DNA of 64,000 nucleotides from Ectopseudomonas guguanensis (GCF_900104265.1 NZ_FNJJ01000003.1:40672-104671); one strand, 5' to 3'; positions 19,503-32,080 are shown, counted from the stretch's first letter. Notes: a model not told the origin generated them from the letters alone. Numbers and translations are program-made.

Positions 19503-20366
19503 ATGTCTGAAGCAGTACCTGTAGCGGCCGCCGAAATGGCGGCCGCTGGCTTTTCCAGAGTCGCCCTGGGCCTCGAATACAAGGGCGCGCGTTACCGTGG
19601 CTTCCAGCGTCAGGCTGGCAAGGTCGCATCGATCCAGGGCTGCCTGGAGGATGCATTGTCGAAAGTGGCTGGTGGCGCCCCGGTCAATATCCATTGTGCC
19701 GGGCGTACCGATGCATCGGTGCATGCCAGTGGGCAGGTCGTCCATTTCGATACCGAGGTCGAGCGGCCGCTGCACGCCTGGATCATGGGTGCCAACATGA
19801 ACCTGCCCAAGGACATCAGCGTGACCTGGGCGAAGGTGATGCCGGCGCATTTTCATGCGCGCTTCAGTGCCATGGCGCGGCGTTATCGCTATGTGATCTA
19901 CAACGATCCGATTCGCCCGGCGCACATGGCCGAAGAGGTGACCTGGAACCACCGGCCGCTGGACGTGGCGCGCATGCGCGAAGCGGCGCGTACGCTGGTC
20001 GGTACCCATGATTTCAGCTCGTTCCGCGCCAGTCAGTGCCAGGCCAAGTCACCGATCAAGACCGTGCATCACCTGGAGGTGATCGAGCATGGTCGTTTCA
20101 TCGTGCTGGATATTCGTGCCAATGCCTTTTTGCATCACATGGTGCGCAACATCGCCGGCGTGCTGATGGCCATCGGTGCCGGAGAGCGTCCGGTGGAATG
20201 GGTCGCAGAGGTGCTGGCGCGTGCGCAGCGGCGCAGTGGCGGCGTGACGGCACATCCCTACGGGCTCTATCTGGTGCAGGTGGAGTATCCCGAGGAGTTC
20301 GAGTTGCCGTCGCGCTACCTCGGCCCGCATTTTCTCTCCGGTCTGGCAGATGTGCGACAGGGCTGA
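19503..20366 (+). CDS. truA: tRNA pseudouridine(38-40) synthase
   Basis: A 287-residue enzyme that isomerises uridines 38-40 in the anticodon arm. The catalytic aspartate is Asp70 in [15 protein letters not shown], and the family motifs [18 protein letters not shown] and [11 protein letters not shown] are present. ATG 19503 lies seven bases after the fimV stop; an internal ATG at 19536 would remove an 11-residue non-conserved leader, so the start is not certain. fimV-truA-trpF adjacency is standard in Pseudomonas. Confidence 0.96.
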   Translation: MSEAVPVAAAEMAAAGFSRVALGLEYKGARYRGFQRQAGKVASIQGCLEDALSKVAGGAPVNIHCAGRTDASVHASGQVVHFDTEVERPLHAWIMGANMNLPKDISVTWAKVMPAHFHARFSAMARRYRYVIYNDPIRPAHMAEEVTWNHRPLDVARMREAARTLVGTHDFSSFRASQCQAKSPIKTVHHLEVIEHGRFIVLDIRANAFLHHMVRNIAGVLMAIGAGERPVEWVAEVLARAQRRSGGVTAHPYGLYLVQVEYPEEFELPSRYLGPHFLSGLADVRQG

Positions 20367-20413
20367 GCCTTTGTTACCATCCGGCGTTCGACAGGCAGAA
20401 AGGTGTGAAGCGA

Positions 20414-21034
20414 ATGCGCGTGCGCAGCAAGATTTGCGGCATTACCCGTGTGGAGGATGCGCTGGCCGCCGTGGAGGCGGGCGCGGATGCCATCGGTCTG
20501 GTGTTCTACGCCAAGAGCCCGCGCGCCGTCAGTGTCGAGCAGGCCGCGGCGATCGTGCAGGCCTTGCCGCCGTTCGTGACCAGTGTCGGCCTGTTCGTCA
20601 ACATGCCGCGCGATCAGCTGCAGGCTCTTTTGCAGCAGGTGCCGCTGGACCTGCTGCAGTTCCACGGTGACGAGTCGCCTGCGGATTGCGAGGGGTATGG
20701 CCGGCCCTACATAAAGGCACTGCGCGTGCGCCCTGGTGAAGACCTGTCTGTCACGATGGCGCCCTATGCTGGTGCGCGCGGCATCCTGCTCGACACCTTC
20801 GTCGAGGGGGTGCCTGGTGGTACTGGCGCGACCTTCGACTGGTCGCTTGTGCCGCGGGACGCTGCCAGGCCGGTCATCCTTGCCGGCGGCCTGGAGGCGC
20901 ACAACGTCGGCGCTGCGATTGCCCAGGTTAGACCCTATGCCGTCGACGTCAGCGGCGGGGTAGAAGTCAGCAAGGGCATAAAGGATGCAAACAGGATTCG
21001 CGCATTCGTGCAGGCCGTGCGTGACGCGATGTGA
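20414..21034 (+). CDS. trpF: Phosphoribosylanthranilate isomerase
   Basis: A 206-residue TIM-barrel enzyme that converts phosphoribosylanthranilate to its ribulose form in tryptophan synthesis. The catalytic cysteine lies in [12 protein letters not shown] near the N terminus and the general acid in LLDTF. Phosphate-binding segments are [12 protein letters not shown] and [19 protein letters not shown] at 20414 matches the family start; a longer open frame to 20036 overlaps truA and is spurious. As usual in pseudomonads, trpF is not linked to other trp genes but to truA and accD. Confidence 0.97.
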   Translation: MRVRSKICGITRVEDALAAVEAGADAIGLVFYAKSPRAVSVEQAAAIVQALPPFVTSVGLFVNMPRDQLQALLQQVPLDLLQFHGDESPADCEGYGRPYIKALRVRPGEDLSVTMAPYAGARGILLDTFVEGVPGGTGATFDWSLVPRDAARPVILAGGLEAHNVGAAIAQVRPYAVDVSGGVEVSKGIKDANRIRAFVQAVRDAM

Positions 21035-21180
21035 CGGCGACTGAGGCAGGGCCGTCAATTAGCCTGTCACGCCGCCATGACTCGTTTCGACGGGTGTGAA
21101 GGCGGCAGAAAAGAATTGCTGGAGGTGGGCCTTCACGATGAAGCGTTCATCCGAACCAACGGTTATGGAGAAATGACAGC

Positions 21181-22065
21181 ATGAGCAACTGGTTGGTAGA
21201 CAAACTCATTCCCTCGATCATGCGTTCCGAGGTGAAGAAGAGCTCTGTGCCCGAGGGCCTGTGGCACAAATGTCCGTCCTGTGATGCCGTGCTCTACCGC
21301 CCCGAGCTGGAAAAGACCCTCGACGTCTGCCCCAAGTGCAATCACCACATGCGTATCGGTGCTCGCGCGCGCCTCGATATCTTCCTCGATGCCGAGGGGC
21401 GCGAGGAGATCGGCGCCGATCTGGAGCCGGTCGACCGCCTGAAGTTCCGCGACAGCAAGAAATACAAGGATCGCCTGGCCGCTGCGCAGAAGCAGACCGG
21501 CGAGAAGGATGCGCTGATCTCCATGAGCGGCACCCTCGAAGGCATGCCGATCGCTGTTTGCGCGTTCGAATTTTCCTTCATGGGCGGCTCCATGGGTGCC
21601 ATCGTCGGCGAGCGTTTCGTCCAGGCGGCCAACGTCGCGCTGGAGAAGCGCTGCCCGCTGGTGTGCTTCTCCGCCTCCGGCGGGGCGCGCATGCAGGAGG
21701 CGCTGATCTCGCTGATGCAGATGGCCAAGACCTCCGCTGCCCTGGCGCGTCTGCGTGAAGAGGGCTTGCCGTTCATTTCCGTGCTGACCGACCCTGTCTA
21801 CGGCGGCGTATCGGCCAGTCTGGCCATGCTTGGCGACGTGATCGTGGCCGAGCCGAAGGCGCTGATCGGTTTCGCCGGCCCGCGCGTGATCGAACAGACC
21901 GTGCGCGAAAAACTGCCGGAAGGCTTCCAGCGCAGCGAGTTCCTGCTCGAGCATGGCGCCATCGACATGATCATTCCGCGCAACGAACTGCGCCCGCGTC
22001 TGGCGCGCCTCCTGGCGCAGCTGATGAATCGTCCTTCCCCGGTTTCCCTGCCGGCCACTGCATGA
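21181..22065 (+). CDS. accD: Acetyl-CoA carboxylase carboxyltransferase subunit beta
   Basis: A 294-residue subunit that, with AccA, transfers CO2 from biotin to acetyl-CoA to make malonyl-CoA. The N-terminal zinc ribbon is visible as CPSCDAVLY and CPKCNHHM (about residues 30-55). The crotonase-fold core includes [15 protein letters not shown] and [23 protein letters not shown] site precedes the ATG. The folC start codon overlaps the accD stop (ATGA), indicating translational coupling. Confidence 0.97.
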   Translation: MSNWLVDKLIPSIMRSEVKKSSVPEGLWHKCPSCDAVLYRPELEKTLDVCPKCNHHMRIGARARLDIFLDAEGREEIGADLEPVDRLKFRDSKKYKDRLAAAQKQTGEKDALISMSGTLEGMPIAVCAFEFSFMGGSMGAIVGERFVQAANVALEKRCPLVCFSASGGARMQEALISLMQMAKTSAALARLREEGLPFISVLTDPVYGGVSASLAMLGDVIVAEPKALIGFAGPRVIEQTVREKLPEGFQRSEFLLEHGAIDMIIPRNELRPRLARLLAQLMNRPSPVSLPATA

Positions 22066-23339
22066 CCGAGCGTAGCCTGGGCGAGTGGCTCGCCTACCTC
22101 GAGCAGCTGCATCCCTCGGCTATCGACATGGGCCTGGAGCGTTCGCGCGAGGTGGCGCGCCGACTCGGCCTGGGCAAGCCGGCGCCGCTGGTGGTCACCG
22201 TCACCGGCACCAACGGCAAGGGTTCCACCTGCGCCTTTCTTGCCAGCCTGATCGGCGTGCAGGGGCCGCGAGTGGGCGTCTACAGTTCGCCGCATCTGCT
22301 TCGCTACAACGAGCGGGTGGTTATCGACGGGCAGCAGGCGAGCGACGAGGCGCTGTGTCAGGCCTTCGCCGCGGTCGAGTCCGCGCGTGGCGAGATATCG
22401 CTGACCTACTTCGAGATGGGCACGCTGGCGGCCTTCTGGCTGTTCGAGCGTGCCGGGCTGGACGCCGTGGTGCTGGAGGTCGGTCTGGGCGGGCGTCTGG
22501 ATGCGGTCAACCTGGTGGATGCCGACCTGGCCCTGATCACCAGTATTGGCCTGGATCATGCCGACTGGCTGGGCGATACCCGCGAATCGGTGGCCTTCGA
22601 AAAGGCCGGCATCATGCGCGCCGGCAAGCCTGCCCTGTGCGGCGATCTGGACCCGCCCGGGCCTTTGCTGCATCAGGTCGCAGTCCTGGATGCGCCCCTG
22701 TTGCTGCGCGGTCGTGACTACGACCTGAGCGTCGATGCGCAAGGCTGGTCCTGGTACGGCCTCGATCCGCAGGGGCGGGTGCTGCGCCTGGAGCGGTTGC
22801 CACTTCTCGATTTGCCGATGGAGAACGCCGCGCTGGCGCTGCAGGCTTACGCACTGTTGCCGCTGCCCTGGGACGAGGGGCGGATCGTTCAGGCGCTGCT
22901 CGCCACGCGGGTGACCGGCCGTCTGGATCGTCGCGCGCTGGATTGGCGAGGCAAGTCACTCACACTGTTGCTCGATGTTGGGCATAATCCCCATGCCGCC
23001 GATTATCTGGCGCAGCGCCTGGAGAGTCGCCCGCCTGCTGGCAAACGTTGGGCGGTATTCGGTTTGCTGGCCGACAAGGATCTGCCGGGGGTGGTCGCAC
23101 CGCTCTTGAGTCTGGTTGCAGGTTGGGCCGTGGCGCCGCTCGATACGCCACGCTCGCGCTCCGCCGGAGAGCTGGCCGGGCACCTGCGGGGGCTGGGGGC
23201 TGCGGTGGCACAGTACCCGGACGTGCGTGCCGCGCTCGAGGCGCAGTGCGAGCAGGCTGCCGAGGGTGACGAGATACTGTTGTTCGGATCGTTTTTCTGC
23301 GTGGCCGAGGCCCTGGATTGGCTGGCCCGCCCGGCTTGA
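22062..23339 (+). CDS. folC: Bifunctional folylpolyglutamate/dihydrofolate synthase
   Basis: A 425-residue Mur-ligase-family enzyme that joins glutamate to dihydropteroate and extends folate polyglutamates. The ATP loop is [15 protein letters not shown] (about residues 45-59), followed by the omega-loop region [16 protein letters not shown] and the Mur-type [13 protein letters not shown] and [11 protein letters not shown]. The C-terminal ligase domain contains [18 protein letters not shown]. It is coupled to accD by a four-base overlap and followed 15 bases later by the SPOR-domain gene. Confidence 0.97.
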   Translation: MTERSLGEWLAYLEQLHPSAIDMGLERSREVARRLGLGKPAPLVVTVTGTNGKGSTCAFLASLIGVQGPRVGVYSSPHLLRYNERVVIDGQQASDEALCQAFAAVESARGEISLTYFEMGTLAAFWLFERAGLDAVVLEVGLGGRLDAVNLVDADLALITSIGLDHADWLGDTRESVAFEKAGIMRAGKPALCGDLDPPGPLLHQVAVLDAPLLLRGRDYDLSVDAQGWSWYGLDPQGRVLRLERLPLLDLPMENAALALQAYALLPLPWDEGRIVQALLATRVTGRLDRRALDWRGKSLTLLLDVGHNPHAADYLAQRLESRPPAGKRWAVFGLLADKDLPGVVAPLLSLVAGWAVAPLDTPRSRSAGELAGHLRGLGAAVAQYPDVRAALEAQCEQAAEGDEILLFGSFFCVAEALDWLARPA

Positions 23340-23354
23340 TAAGGGGATTGGGGG

Positions 23355-23969
23355 ATGGCAATGCTGGACAAGGGGCTCAAGCAGCGCATGGTCGGCGCTC
23401 TGGTGCTGGTGGCGCTGGCGGTGATTTTCCTGCCGATGCTGCTGTCGCGCGAGGACGAGATGCGTCGCGTGGTGGTGGAGGCCCCGGCCATGCCGCAGGC
23501 GCCCGCCACCGCCGAAATCGTGGTTGAGCCCGCCGAGGTGGTCGAGCCCGAGCAATTGCCGCAGGAGCCCTTGCCCGTCGAAGAGCTGGAGCCGCAGATC
23601 GTCGAGGTGCCGGAGCAGCCCAAGCCCACGCCAACGCCGCCTGCTGCCCAGCCGCTCAAGCCCGAGCCGGCCAGGACCGAGCAGGCTGCTGCTCCTGCTC
23701 AGCCTCAGGGGCGCCTGGACGCCAATAACCTGCCGATCAGCTGGTCGGTGCAGCTCGCCAGCCTGTCCAGCCGCAGCGGTGCCGAGAATCTGCAGAAAAC
23801 GCTGCGCAGCCAGGGCTACAACGCCTATATTCGCACCTTCGACGGCATGAACCGGGTGTTCGTCGGCCCGCTGATCGAGCGTGCCGAGGCCGAGCGCCTG
23901 CGTGATCAGCTCAACCGCCAGCACAAGCTGAGTGGTTTCGTCGTGCGTTTCCAGCCCGAGGCGGGCTGA
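23355..23969 (+). CDS. SPOR-domain cell-division-associated protein, DedD-like
   Basis: A 204-residue bitopic inner-membrane protein. A short cytoplasmic N terminus is followed by one membrane helix (MVGALVLVALAVIFLPMLL, about residues 12-30), a Pro/Glu-rich periplasmic linker, and a C-terminal SPOR domain (WSVQLASLSSRSGAENLQ to the end) that binds septal peptidoglycan lacking stem peptides. Size and position between folC and cvpA fit DedD. It is likely co-transcribed with accD-folC. Confidence 0.88.
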   Translation: MAMLDKGLKQRMVGALVLVALAVIFLPMLLSREDEMRRVVVEAPAMPQAPATAEIVVEPAEVVEPEQLPQEPLPVEELEPQIVEVPEQPKPTPTPPAAQPLKPEPARTEQAAAPAQPQGRLDANNLPISWSVQLASLSSRSGAENLQKTLRSQGYNAYIRTFDGMNRVFVGPLIERAEAERLRDQLNRQHKLSGFVVRFQPEAG

Positions 23970-24018
23970 GTCCATCGCCGAGATGCAACGCCCGGTTACC
24001 CGATTCGCCGGGCTCTGC

Positions 24019-24024
24019 TAGAAT
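24019..24024 (+). promoter_or_regulatory. Possible -10 element upstream of cvpA
   Basis: TAGAAT at 24019-24024 matches a -10 hexamer well. The best -35 candidate, TTACCC at 23996-24001 with a 17-bp spacer, is weak. It would start a transcript about 25 bases before cvpA. Confidence 0.35.
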
Positions 24025-24054
24025 GCTCCGCCTTTTCCGCTGGTAGGCCGCACC

Positions 24055-24576
24055 GTGGTATTCACCTGGGTCGATTGGGCGATCATCGCCGTCATCGCCA
24101 TTTCTAGTCTGATCAGTCTCAAGCGCGGCTTCGTCAAGGAAGCCCTGTCGCTGCTGACCTGGATCATCGCGGGTGTGGTCGCCTGGATGTTCGGTGGCGC
24201 ACTGGCTCAGCATCTGGTCGAATTCATCGAAACGCCTTCCGCGCGGGTGATCGCCGCCTGTGCCATTCTCTTCATCGCCACCCTGCTGGTGGGGGCTCTG
24301 GTCAATTTTCTGATCGGCGAGCTGATCCGTGTCACCGGCCTGTCCGGGACCGACCGTTTTCTCGGCATGGTGTTCGGTGCCGCGCGCGGTGGCTTGCTGG
24401 TCGTGCTGCTGGTCGGGCTGATCAGCCTGGCGCCGGTGGAGCAGGATACGTGGTGGCAGCAGTCGCAACTGGTGCCGCATTTTCTGATGGTCGCCGACTG
24501 GTCGAAGAACCTCATTCTGGGGTGGTCGGATCAGTGGTTTACCGGTGGATCGGCTCACCCAGCCGATCTGCTTTGA
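24055..24576 (+). CDS. cvpA: CvpA-family inner-membrane protein
   Basis: A 173-residue protein with about four membrane helices, for example WAIIAVIAISSLISL, ALSLLTWIIAGVVAWM, VIAACAILFIATLLVGALV and GLLVVLLVGLISL. The GTG start at 24055 gives the typical short N terminus MVFTWVDW. CvpA is required for colicin V production and bile or envelope stress tolerance in enterobacteria; the biochemical activity is unclear. It is placed directly before purF, as in many gammaproteobacteria. Confidence 0.93.
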   Translation: MVFTWVDWAIIAVIAISSLISLKRGFVKEALSLLTWIIAGVVAWMFGGALAQHLVEFIETPSARVIAACAILFIATLLVGALVNFLIGELIRVTGLSGTDRFLGMVFGAARGGLLVVLLVGLISLAPVEQDTWWQQSQLVPHFLMVADWSKNLILGWSDQWFTGGSAHPADLL

Positions 24577-24651
24577 AAGAGTGGCCGGTGCGGAGCAACC
24601 GCTGCACCGGTCGCTGAATTAGCCTGAATTATCTAGCAGGGGTCGTGGCAC

Positions 24652-26160
24652 ATGTGTGGCATCGTCGGTATCGTCGGCAAGTCGAACGTCAATCAGGCGC
24701 TGTATGACGCGCTAACCGTCCTTCAGCATCGCGGCCAGGACGCTGCCGGTATTGTCACCAGCCATGATGGCCGCCTGTTCCTGCGCAAGGACAATGGCCT
24801 GGTGCGTGACGTCTTCCAGCAGCGCCACATGCAGCGTCTGGTCGGCCACATGGGCATTGGCCACGTGCGTTACCCCACGGCTGGCAGCTCCAGCTCGGCC
24901 GAAGCGCAGCCGTTCTACGTCAACTCGCCTTACGGCATCACCCTGGCGCACAACGGCAACCTGACCAACGTCGAGCAGCTGGCCAAGGAAATCTACGAGT
25001 CCGACCTGCGCCACGTGAACACCAATTCCGACTCGGAAGTGCTGCTCAACGTGTTCGCTCACGAGCTGGCCCAGCGCGGCAAGCTGCAGCCCACCGAAGA
25101 AGACGTGTTCGCCGCCGTGACCCACGTGCACGAGCGCTGCGTCGGCGGCTACGCCGTGGTAGCGATGATCACCGGCTACGGCATCGTCGGCTTCCGCGAC
25201 CCCAACGGCATCCGTCCGATCGTGTTCGGCCAGCGTCACACCGACGAAGGCGTGGAATACATGATCGCCTCGGAAAGCGTTTCGCTGGACGTGCTGGGTT
25301 TCACCCTGATCCGCGACCTGGCGCCGGGCGAGGCGGTGTACATCACCGAGGAAGGCCAGCTGTTCACCCGTCAGTGCGCGGCCAACCCGAAGTACGCGCC
25401 GTGCATCTTCGAGCACGTCTACCTGGCCCGTCCGGACTCGATCATGGATGGCATCTCGGTGTACAAGGCGCGCCTGCGCATGGGCGAGAAGCTGGCCGAC
25501 AAGATCCTCCGTGAGCGTCCTGATCACGACATCGATGTGGTCATCCCGATCCCCGACACCAGCCGTACCGCGGCGCTGGAGCTGGCCAACCGCCTGGGCG
25601 TGAAGTTTCGGGAAGGCTTCGTCAAGAACCGCTACATCGGCCGTACCTTCATCATGCCCGGCCAGGCGGCGCGCAAGAAATCCGTGCGGCAGAAGCTCAA
25701 CGCCATCGAACTGGAGTTTCGCGGCAAGAACGTGATGCTGGTGGATGACTCCATCGTGCGCGGTACCACCTGCAAGCAGATCATCCAGATGGCCCGTGAG
25801 GCCGGGGCGAAGAACGTCTATTTCTGCTCGGCGGCGCCGGCGGTTCGCTACCCCAACGTCTATGGCATCGACATGCCCAGCGCTCACGAGCTGATCGCTC
25901 ATGGTCGCACCACCGAGCAGGTGTGCGAGCTGATCGGTGCTGACTGGCTGGTCTACCAGGACCTGCCGGACCTGATCGAAGCGGTCAGCGGCAGCAAGAA
26001 GATCAAGATCGACAACTTCGATTGCGCGGTTTTCGACGGCAAATACGTCACCGGCGATGTCGACGAGGCCTACCTGAACCGCATCGAGCAGGCGCGCAAC
26101 GACGCCAGCAAGGCCAAGGCGCAGGCGGTCAGTGCGATTATTGATTTGCACAATAACTGA
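24652..26160 (+). CDS. purF: Amidophosphoribosyltransferase
   Basis: A 502-residue enzyme for the first committed step of purine synthesis, glutamine plus PRPP to phosphoribosylamine. The N terminus MCGIVGIVG leaves Cys2 as the glutaminase nucleophile once Met is removed, so no propeptide is present and the start is certain. Glutaminase motifs include [12 protein letters not shown]. The PRPP loop of the type I phosphoribosyltransferase domain is [12 protein letters not shown], about residues 362-373. Confidence 0.98.
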   Translation: MCGIVGIVGKSNVNQALYDALTVLQHRGQDAAGIVTSHDGRLFLRKDNGLVRDVFQQRHMQRLVGHMGIGHVRYPTAGSSSSAEAQPFYVNSPYGITLAHNGNLTNVEQLAKEIYESDLRHVNTNSDSEVLLNVFAHELAQRGKLQPTEEDVFAAVTHVHERCVGGYAVVAMITGYGIVGFRDPNGIRPIVFGQRHTDEGVEYMIASESVSLDVLGFTLIRDLAPGEAVYITEEGQLFTRQCAANPKYAPCIFEHVYLARPDSIMDGISVYKARLRMGEKLADKILRERPDHDIDVVIPIPDTSRTAALELANRLGVKFREGFVKNRYIGRTFIMPGQAARKKSVRQKLNAIELEFRGKNVMLVDDSIVRGTTCKQIIQMAREAGAKNVYFCSAAPAVRYPNVYGIDMPSAHELIAHGRTTEQVCELIGADWLVYQDLPDLIEAVSGSKKIKIDNFDCAVFDGKYVTGDVDEAYLNRIEQARNDASKAKAQAVSAIIDLHNN

Positions 26161-26189
26161 GCGGCACACTCTGCATGATCGATTGAAGT

Positions 26190-26216
26190 CCGGGCCCTAG
26201 TGGCCCGGCCTGTTTT
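26190..26216 (+). terminator. Possible terminator between purF and metZ
   Basis: A perfect 7-bp stem, CCGGGCC and GGCCCGG, around CTAGT is followed by CCTGTTTT. It lies 30 bases after purF; the T run is imperfect, so partial readthrough into metZ is possible. Confidence 0.5.
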
Positions 26217-26233
26217 CTGGATGAGGAATTGCT

Positions 26234-27445
26234 ATGACACTGGAATGGGAAGCGGGTCGGCTCGACAGCGATCTGGATGGCGCAGGCTTCGATACCCTGG
26301 CGGTGCGCGCCGGTCAGCGCCGCTCACCCGAGGGCGAGCACGGCGAGGCGCTGTTTCTCACCTCCAGCTACGTATTCCGCACCGCGGCCGATGCGGCTGC
26401 ACGCTTCGCCGGTGAAGTGCCGGGTAACGTCTATTCGCGCTATACCAACCCGACCGTGCGCACCTTCGAGGAACGCATCGCCGCGCTGGAAGGTGCGGAG
26501 CAAGCGGTGGCGACCGCTTCCGGCATGTCGGCGATCCTCGCCATCGTCATGAGCCTGTGCAGCGGCGGCGACCACGTGCTGGTGTCGCGCAGCGTGTTCG
26601 GCTCCACCATCAGCCTGTTCGAGAAGTACCTCAAGCGCTTCGGCATCGAGGTGGATTACGTGCCGCTGGCCGATCTGGACGCCTGGCAGGGCGCGTTCAA
26701 GCCCAATACCAAGCTGCTGTTCGTCGAGTCGCCGTCCAACCCGCTGGCCGAGCTGGTGGACATCGCCGCACTGGCCGAGATCGCTCACGCACGCGGCGCG
26801 CTGCTGGCAGTGGACAACTGCTTCTGTACGCCGGCCCTGCAGCAGCCGCTGAAGCTGGGCGCGGATATCGTCATGCACTCGGCCACCAAGTATATCGATG
26901 GTCAGGGCCGTGGCCTGGGTGGTGTGGTGGCGGGGCGCAGCGAACAGATGAAGGAGGTGGTCGGCTTTCTGCGCACCGCAGGCCCGACCCTCAGCCCATT
27001 CAATGCCTGGCTGTTTCTCAAGGGGCTGGAAACCCTGCGCATCCGTATGCGCGCGCAGAGCGAGAGTGCGCTGCAGCTGGCGCTGTGGCTCGAGCAGCAG
27101 CCGCAGGTCGAGCGCGTGTATTACGCCGGCCTGCCCAGCCATCCGCAGCACGAGCTGGCGAAAAAGCAGCAGAGCGCTTTCGGTGCGGTGGTCAGCTTCG
27201 AGGTCAGGGGCGGGCGTGATGCGGCCTGGAAGGTGATCGATGCCACGCGCGTCATTTCCATCACCACCAACCTCGGTGATACCAAGACCACCATCGCTCA
27301 CCCGGCCACCACCTCCCATGGCCGCCTGACGCCGCAGGAACGCGCCAACGCCGGCATCAGCGACAGCCTGATCCGCGTTGCCGTAGGGCTGGAAGAGCTG
27401 CAAGACCTGCAGGCAGACCTGGCGCGCGGTCTGGCTGCGCTCTGA
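26234..27445 (+). CDS. metZ: O-succinylhomoserine sulfhydrylase
   Basis: A 403-residue PLP enzyme that makes homocysteine directly from O-succinylhomoserine and sulfide, the direct sulfhydrylation route used by pseudomonads. The PLP lysine is Lys219 in [13 protein letters not shown]. Other Cys/Met-metabolism motifs are [21 protein letters not shown] and [23 protein letters not shown] site precedes the ATG. Its stop overlaps the start of the downstream SDR gene (TGATG). A gamma-synthase of the same fold is the alternative, but the position after purF supports metZ. Confidence 0.94.
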   Translation: MTLEWEAGRLDSDLDGAGFDTLAVRAGQRRSPEGEHGEALFLTSSYVFRTAADAAARFAGEVPGNVYSRYTNPTVRTFEERIAALEGAEQAVATASGMSAILAIVMSLCSGGDHVLVSRSVFGSTISLFEKYLKRFGIEVDYVPLADLDAWQGAFKPNTKLLFVESPSNPLAELVDIAALAEIAHARGALLAVDNCFCTPALQQPLKLGADIVMHSATKYIDGQGRGLGGVVAGRSEQMKEVVGFLRTAGPTLSPFNAWLFLKGLETLRIRMRAQSESALQLALWLEQQPQVERVYYAGLPSHPQHELAKKQQSAFGAVVSFEVRGGRDAAWKVIDATRVISITTNLGDTKTTIAHPATTSHGRLTPQERANAGISDSLIRVAVGLEELQDLQADLARGLAAL

Positions 27446-28221
27446 TGCTGGAGTGGGGGAACGACGATACGCCCAACAACGGGCGTGTCGCGCTGGTCAC
27501 TGGCGCCGCGCGCGGGATTGGTCTGGGGATCAGCGCCTGGCTGATCACCGAGGGCTGGCAGGTGGTGCTGGCCGACATCGATCGCGAACGGGGCTCGAAG
27601 GTGGCGCGTGTGCTGGGCGATAACGCCTGGTTCGTGGCCATGGACGTGGCCAAGGAGGACCAGGTGAGCGTCGGTGTCGCCGAGGTGCTCGGCCAGTTCG
27701 GCCGCCTCGATGCGCTGGTATGCAATGCGGCCATCGCGGACCCGCACACGCCGCCGCTGGAGTCGCTCGATCTCAAGCGCTGGAATCGCCTGCTGGCGGT
27801 CAACCTGACCGGTGCCATGCTGCTGGCCAAGCATTGCGCGCCGTACCTGCGCGCGCACCGCGGCGCCATCGTCAATATTGCCTCGACCCGCGCCAGCCAG
27901 TCCGAGGCCAATTGCGAGGCCTATGCCGCGAGCAAGGGCGGGCTGGTGGCGCTCACTCATGCGCTGGCGGTCAGCCTTGGGCCGGAGGTGCGCGTGAACT
28001 GCGTCAGCCCGGGCTGGATCGATGCTCGCGATCCTGTGCAGCAGCGTCTGGAGCCGCTGTCGGTGTTCGATCATGCGCAGCATCCGGTCGGCCGTGTCGG
28101 CACGGTTGAGGATGTCGCTGCTCAGGTCGCCTGGCTGCTGTCCGATGCGGCCGGTTTCGTCACTGGCCAGGAGTTCGTCATCGATGGCGGCATGAGCCGC
28201 AAGATGGTTTACGAGGACTGA
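27445..28221 (+). CDS. SDR-family oxidoreductase coupled to metZ
   Basis: A 258-residue short-chain dehydrogenase. It has the nucleotide loop TGAARGIG, an NAD-preferring Asp after strand 2 ([10 protein letters not shown]), the NAA motif CNAAIAD, catalytic Ser in NIASTRASQ, and YxxxK in EAYAASKGG. The ATG overlaps the metZ stop by one base, so the pair is translated together. The substrate is unknown; the same pairing occurs in P. aeruginosa, suggesting a conserved but uncharacterised link to methionine metabolism. Confidence 0.88.
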   Translation: MLEWGNDDTPNNGRVALVTGAARGIGLGISAWLITEGWQVVLADIDRERGSKVARVLGDNAWFVAMDVAKEDQVSVGVAEVLGQFGRLDALVCNAAIADPHTPPLESLDLKRWNRLLAVNLTGAMLLAKHCAPYLRAHRGAIVNIASTRASQSEANCEAYAASKGGLVALTHALAVSLGPEVRVNCVSPGWIDARDPVQQRLEPLSVFDHAQHPVGRVGTVEDVAAQVAWLLSDAAGFVTGQEFVIDGGMSRKMVYED

Positions 28222-28228
28222 ACACCCT

Positions 28229-28295
28229 GTAGGAGCGAGCTCTGCTCGCGAAACGTGGTAGTTTTAGAAGCTTCGCGAGCAGAGCTCGCTCCTAC
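28229..28295. repeat. REP-like inverted pair, family A (copy 2)
   Basis: The same 24-nt arm as at 5725 occurs at 28229-28252, with its exact complement at 28272-28295. The 19-base loop differs from the other copies. It begins eight bases after the SDR stop. Confidence 0.92.
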
Positions 28296-28311
28296 AAATC
28301 TGACAGAAAGC

Positions 28312-28337
28312 AAAAAGGCTCCCGAGGGAGCCTTTTT
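28312..28337. terminator. Bidirectional terminator between the SDR gene and etfD
   Basis: AAAAAGGCTCCC and GGGAGCCTTTTT pair around GA, giving an A run on one side and a T run on the other. It can end both the rightward metZ-SDR transcript and the leftward etfD transcript, whose genes converge here. Confidence 0.88.
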
Positions 28338-28351
28338 CATATGGGCGCGAA

Positions 28352-30016
<1,665 letters not shown>

Positions 30017-30339
30017 AGGCTATCTCCTACTCAAGGCTCTTCGATGTTTTATAGGGGAGGCGCGGCTCGCTCCCTAAGCACGGCGTGGGCATTATATCTA
30101 CACCCTCCCAGCGGGCCAATACAAACGTTTGTTTGAATTTTCTGTAGGCCTGCTAGAATCGTACTACATCGCGGATGACCGGCCAGTTCGCTGTATTGAC
30201 CGGGCCATGCCGCGGGGTCAAGATACGGGCGGTTTTGCGCTCGCCGTCTGAGCTGAAAGGTTGGTTGCGGCCGATTTTGCATCACCGGCCAGGCTCGCCT
30301 TGGCGACATTCTTATTCACCGGAGAGTAACGAGGAATCC
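30017..30339. promoter_or_regulatory. Divergent etfD/etfBA intergenic region with a PsrA-like box and a -10 element
   Basis: This 323-bp gap contains CAAAC-GTTT-GTTTG at 30122-30135, an exact match to the published PsrA consensus (C/G)AAAC-N2-4-GTTT(G/C); it also forms the 12-bp palindrome ACAAACGTTTGT. Downstream, TAGAAT (30154-30159) is a good -10 for etfBA, with its -35 region overlapping the box, so a bound PsrA would repress. PsrA is a fatty-acid-sensing TetR regulator, which fits the role of ETF in acyl-CoA oxidation. The remainder of the gap holds nothing I can identify. Confidence 0.55.
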
Positions 30340-31089
30340 ATGAAGGTTCTTGTAGCTGTCAAACGAGTGGTTGACTACAACGTCAAGGTCCGCGTGAAGG
30401 CGGACAACAGCGGCGTCGACCTCGCCAACGTCAAGATGTCCATGAACCCCTTCTGCGAAATCGCCGTGGAAGAAGCCGTACGCCTGAAGGAGAAAGGCGT
30501 GGCGAGCGAAATCGTCGTCGTCTCCATCGGCCCGGCTACCGCCCAGGAGCAACTGCGTACCGCGCTGGCTCTGGGTGCCGACCGTGCCATCCTGGTCGAA
30601 TCCAATGACGAGCTGAACTCCCTGGCCGTGGCCAAGCTGCTCAAGGCAGTGGTCGACAAGGAGCAACCGCAGCTGGTGATCATGGGCAAGCAGGCCATCG
30701 ACAGCGACAACAACCAGACCGGCCAGATGCTGGGCGCCCTGACCGGCTTCGGCCAAGGCACCTTCGCTTCCAAGGTCGAAGTGGCTGGCGACAAGGTCAA
30801 CGTCACCCGTGAGATCGATGGCGGTCTGCAGACCGTTGCGCTGAACCTGCCGGCGATCGTCACCACCGACCTGCGTCTGAACGAGCCGCGCTACGCGTCG
30901 CTGCCGAACATCATGAAGGCCAAGAAGAAGCCGCTGGAAACCGTCACTCCGGACGCTCTGGGCGTTTCCACCGCCTCCACCGTCAAGACCCTGAAAGTCG
31001 AAGCGCCGGCTGCTCGCAGCGCTGGCATCAAGGTCAAGTCCGTGGCTGAACTGGTCGAGAAACTGAAGAACGAGGCGAAGGTAATCTAA
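30340..31089 (+). CDS. etfB: Electron transfer flavoprotein subunit beta
   Basis: A 249-residue AMP-binding subunit of the soluble ETF heterodimer that collects electrons from acyl-CoA dehydrogenases. The N terminus [20 protein letters not shown] and the ETF-beta signature region ([13 protein letters not shown] [30 protein letters not shown]) are typical. ATG at 30340 is preceded by GAGGAATCC. A longer in-frame opening to 30175 lies in the regulatory region. etfA begins immediately after its stop codon. Confidence 0.97.
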   Translation: MKVLVAVKRVVDYNVKVRVKADNSGVDLANVKMSMNPFCEIAVEEAVRLKEKGVASEIVVVSIGPATAQEQLRTALALGADRAILVESNDELNSLAVAKLLKAVVDKEQPQLVIMGKQAIDSDNNQTGQMLGALTGFGQGTFASKVEVAGDKVNVTREIDGGLQTVALNLPAIVTTDLRLNEPRYASLPNIMKAKKKPLETVTPDALGVSTASTVKTLKVEAPAARSAGIKVKSVAELVEKLKNEAKVI

Positions 31090-32019
31090 ATGACTATCCT
31101 GGTTATCGCTGAACACACCAATGCCGCTCTGGCTGCCGCTACCCTGAACACCGTTGCTGCTGCGCAGAAGATCGGTGGTGACATTCACGTTCTGGTAGCC
31201 GGTGCCAACGCTGGCGCTGCTGCCGACGCCGCTGCCAAGATCGCTGGCGTGGCCAAGGTGCTGCTGGCCGACAACGCTGCCTATGCCAACCAGCTGCCGG
31301 AAAACGTCGCGCCGCTGGTAGCCGAACTGGGCAAGGGCTACAGCCACATCCTGGCGGCCGCCACCAGCAACGGCAAGAACATCCTGCCGCGCGTCGCCGC
31401 TGCCCTGGACGTCGACCAGATCTCCGAGATCATCGCCGTCGAGAGCGCCGACACCTTCAAGCGTCCGATCTATGCCGGTAACGCCATCGCCACCGTGCAG
31501 TCCTCGGCTGCCATCAAGGTGATCACCGTGCGTAGCACCGGTTTCGACGCCGCAGCTGCCGAAGGCGGCAGCGCTGCCGTTGAAGCTGTTTCCGGCCCGG
31601 CCGATGCCGGCAAGTCCGCCTTCGTTGGCGAAGAGCTGGCCAAGTCCGACCGTCCGGAACTGACCGCTGCCAAGATCGTCGTTTCCGGCGGCCGTGGCAT
31701 GGGCAATGGCGACAACTTCAAGCACCTGTACGCCCTGGCGGACAAGCTGGGCGCTGCCGTCGGTGCCTCGCGTGCCGCGGTCGACGCCGGCTTCGTACCG
31801 AACGACATGCAGGTCGGTCAGACCGGCAAGATCGTCGCGCCGCAGCTGTACATCGCCGTCGGTATCTCCGGTGCGATCCAGCACCTGGCCGGTATGAAGG
31901 ACTCCAAGGTGATCGTTGCGATCAACAAGGACGAAGAGGCGCCGATCTTCCAGGTGGCCGACTACGGCCTGGTCGCCGACCTGTTCGAAGCCGTACCGGA
32001 GCTGGAAAAGTCGGTCTAA
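31090..32019 (+). CDS. etfA: Electron transfer flavoprotein subunit alpha
   Basis: A 309-residue FAD-binding subunit. The C-terminal FAD region is recognisable from [18 protein letters not shown] through [27 protein letters not shown]. The ATG directly follows the etfB TAA, so the subunits are co-translated. The likely electron donors include the acyl-CoA dehydrogenase AtuD encoded later in this window. The second half of the N-terminal domain is very alanine-rich. Confidence 0.97.
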   Translation: MTILVIAEHTNAALAAATLNTVAAAQKIGGDIHVLVAGANAGAAADAAAKIAGVAKVLLADNAAYANQLPENVAPLVAELGKGYSHILAAATSNGKNILPRVAAALDVDQISEIIAVESADTFKRPIYAGNAIATVQSSAAIKVITVRSTGFDAAAAEGGSAAVEAVSGPADAGKSAFVGEELAKSDRPELTAAKIVVSGGRGMGNGDNFKHLYALADKLGAAVGASRAAVDAGFVPNDMQVGQTGKIVAPQLYIAVGISGAIQHLAGMKDSKVIVAINKDEEAPIFQVADYGLVADLFEAVPELEKSV

Positions 32020-32036
32020 GCTGCTTTCCCGCTACG

Positions 32037-32065
32037 AAAAACCCGCTCTCGTGAGCGGGTTTTTT
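32037..32065. terminator. Terminator after etfA, shared with the convergent hydrolase gene
   Basis: AAAAACCCGCTC and GAGCGGGTTTTTT form a strong stem with a TCGT loop. The flanking A and T runs make it usable from both directions; the convergent plaF-like gene ends 16 bp further on. Confidence 0.92.
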
Positions 32066-32080
32066 ATTGCCTGCATTTTG

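Noticed and set aside
20036..20413. Extended N terminus for trpF overlapping truA
   Set aside because: The reading frame is open but overlaps the conserved truA C terminus; the family start is at 20414.
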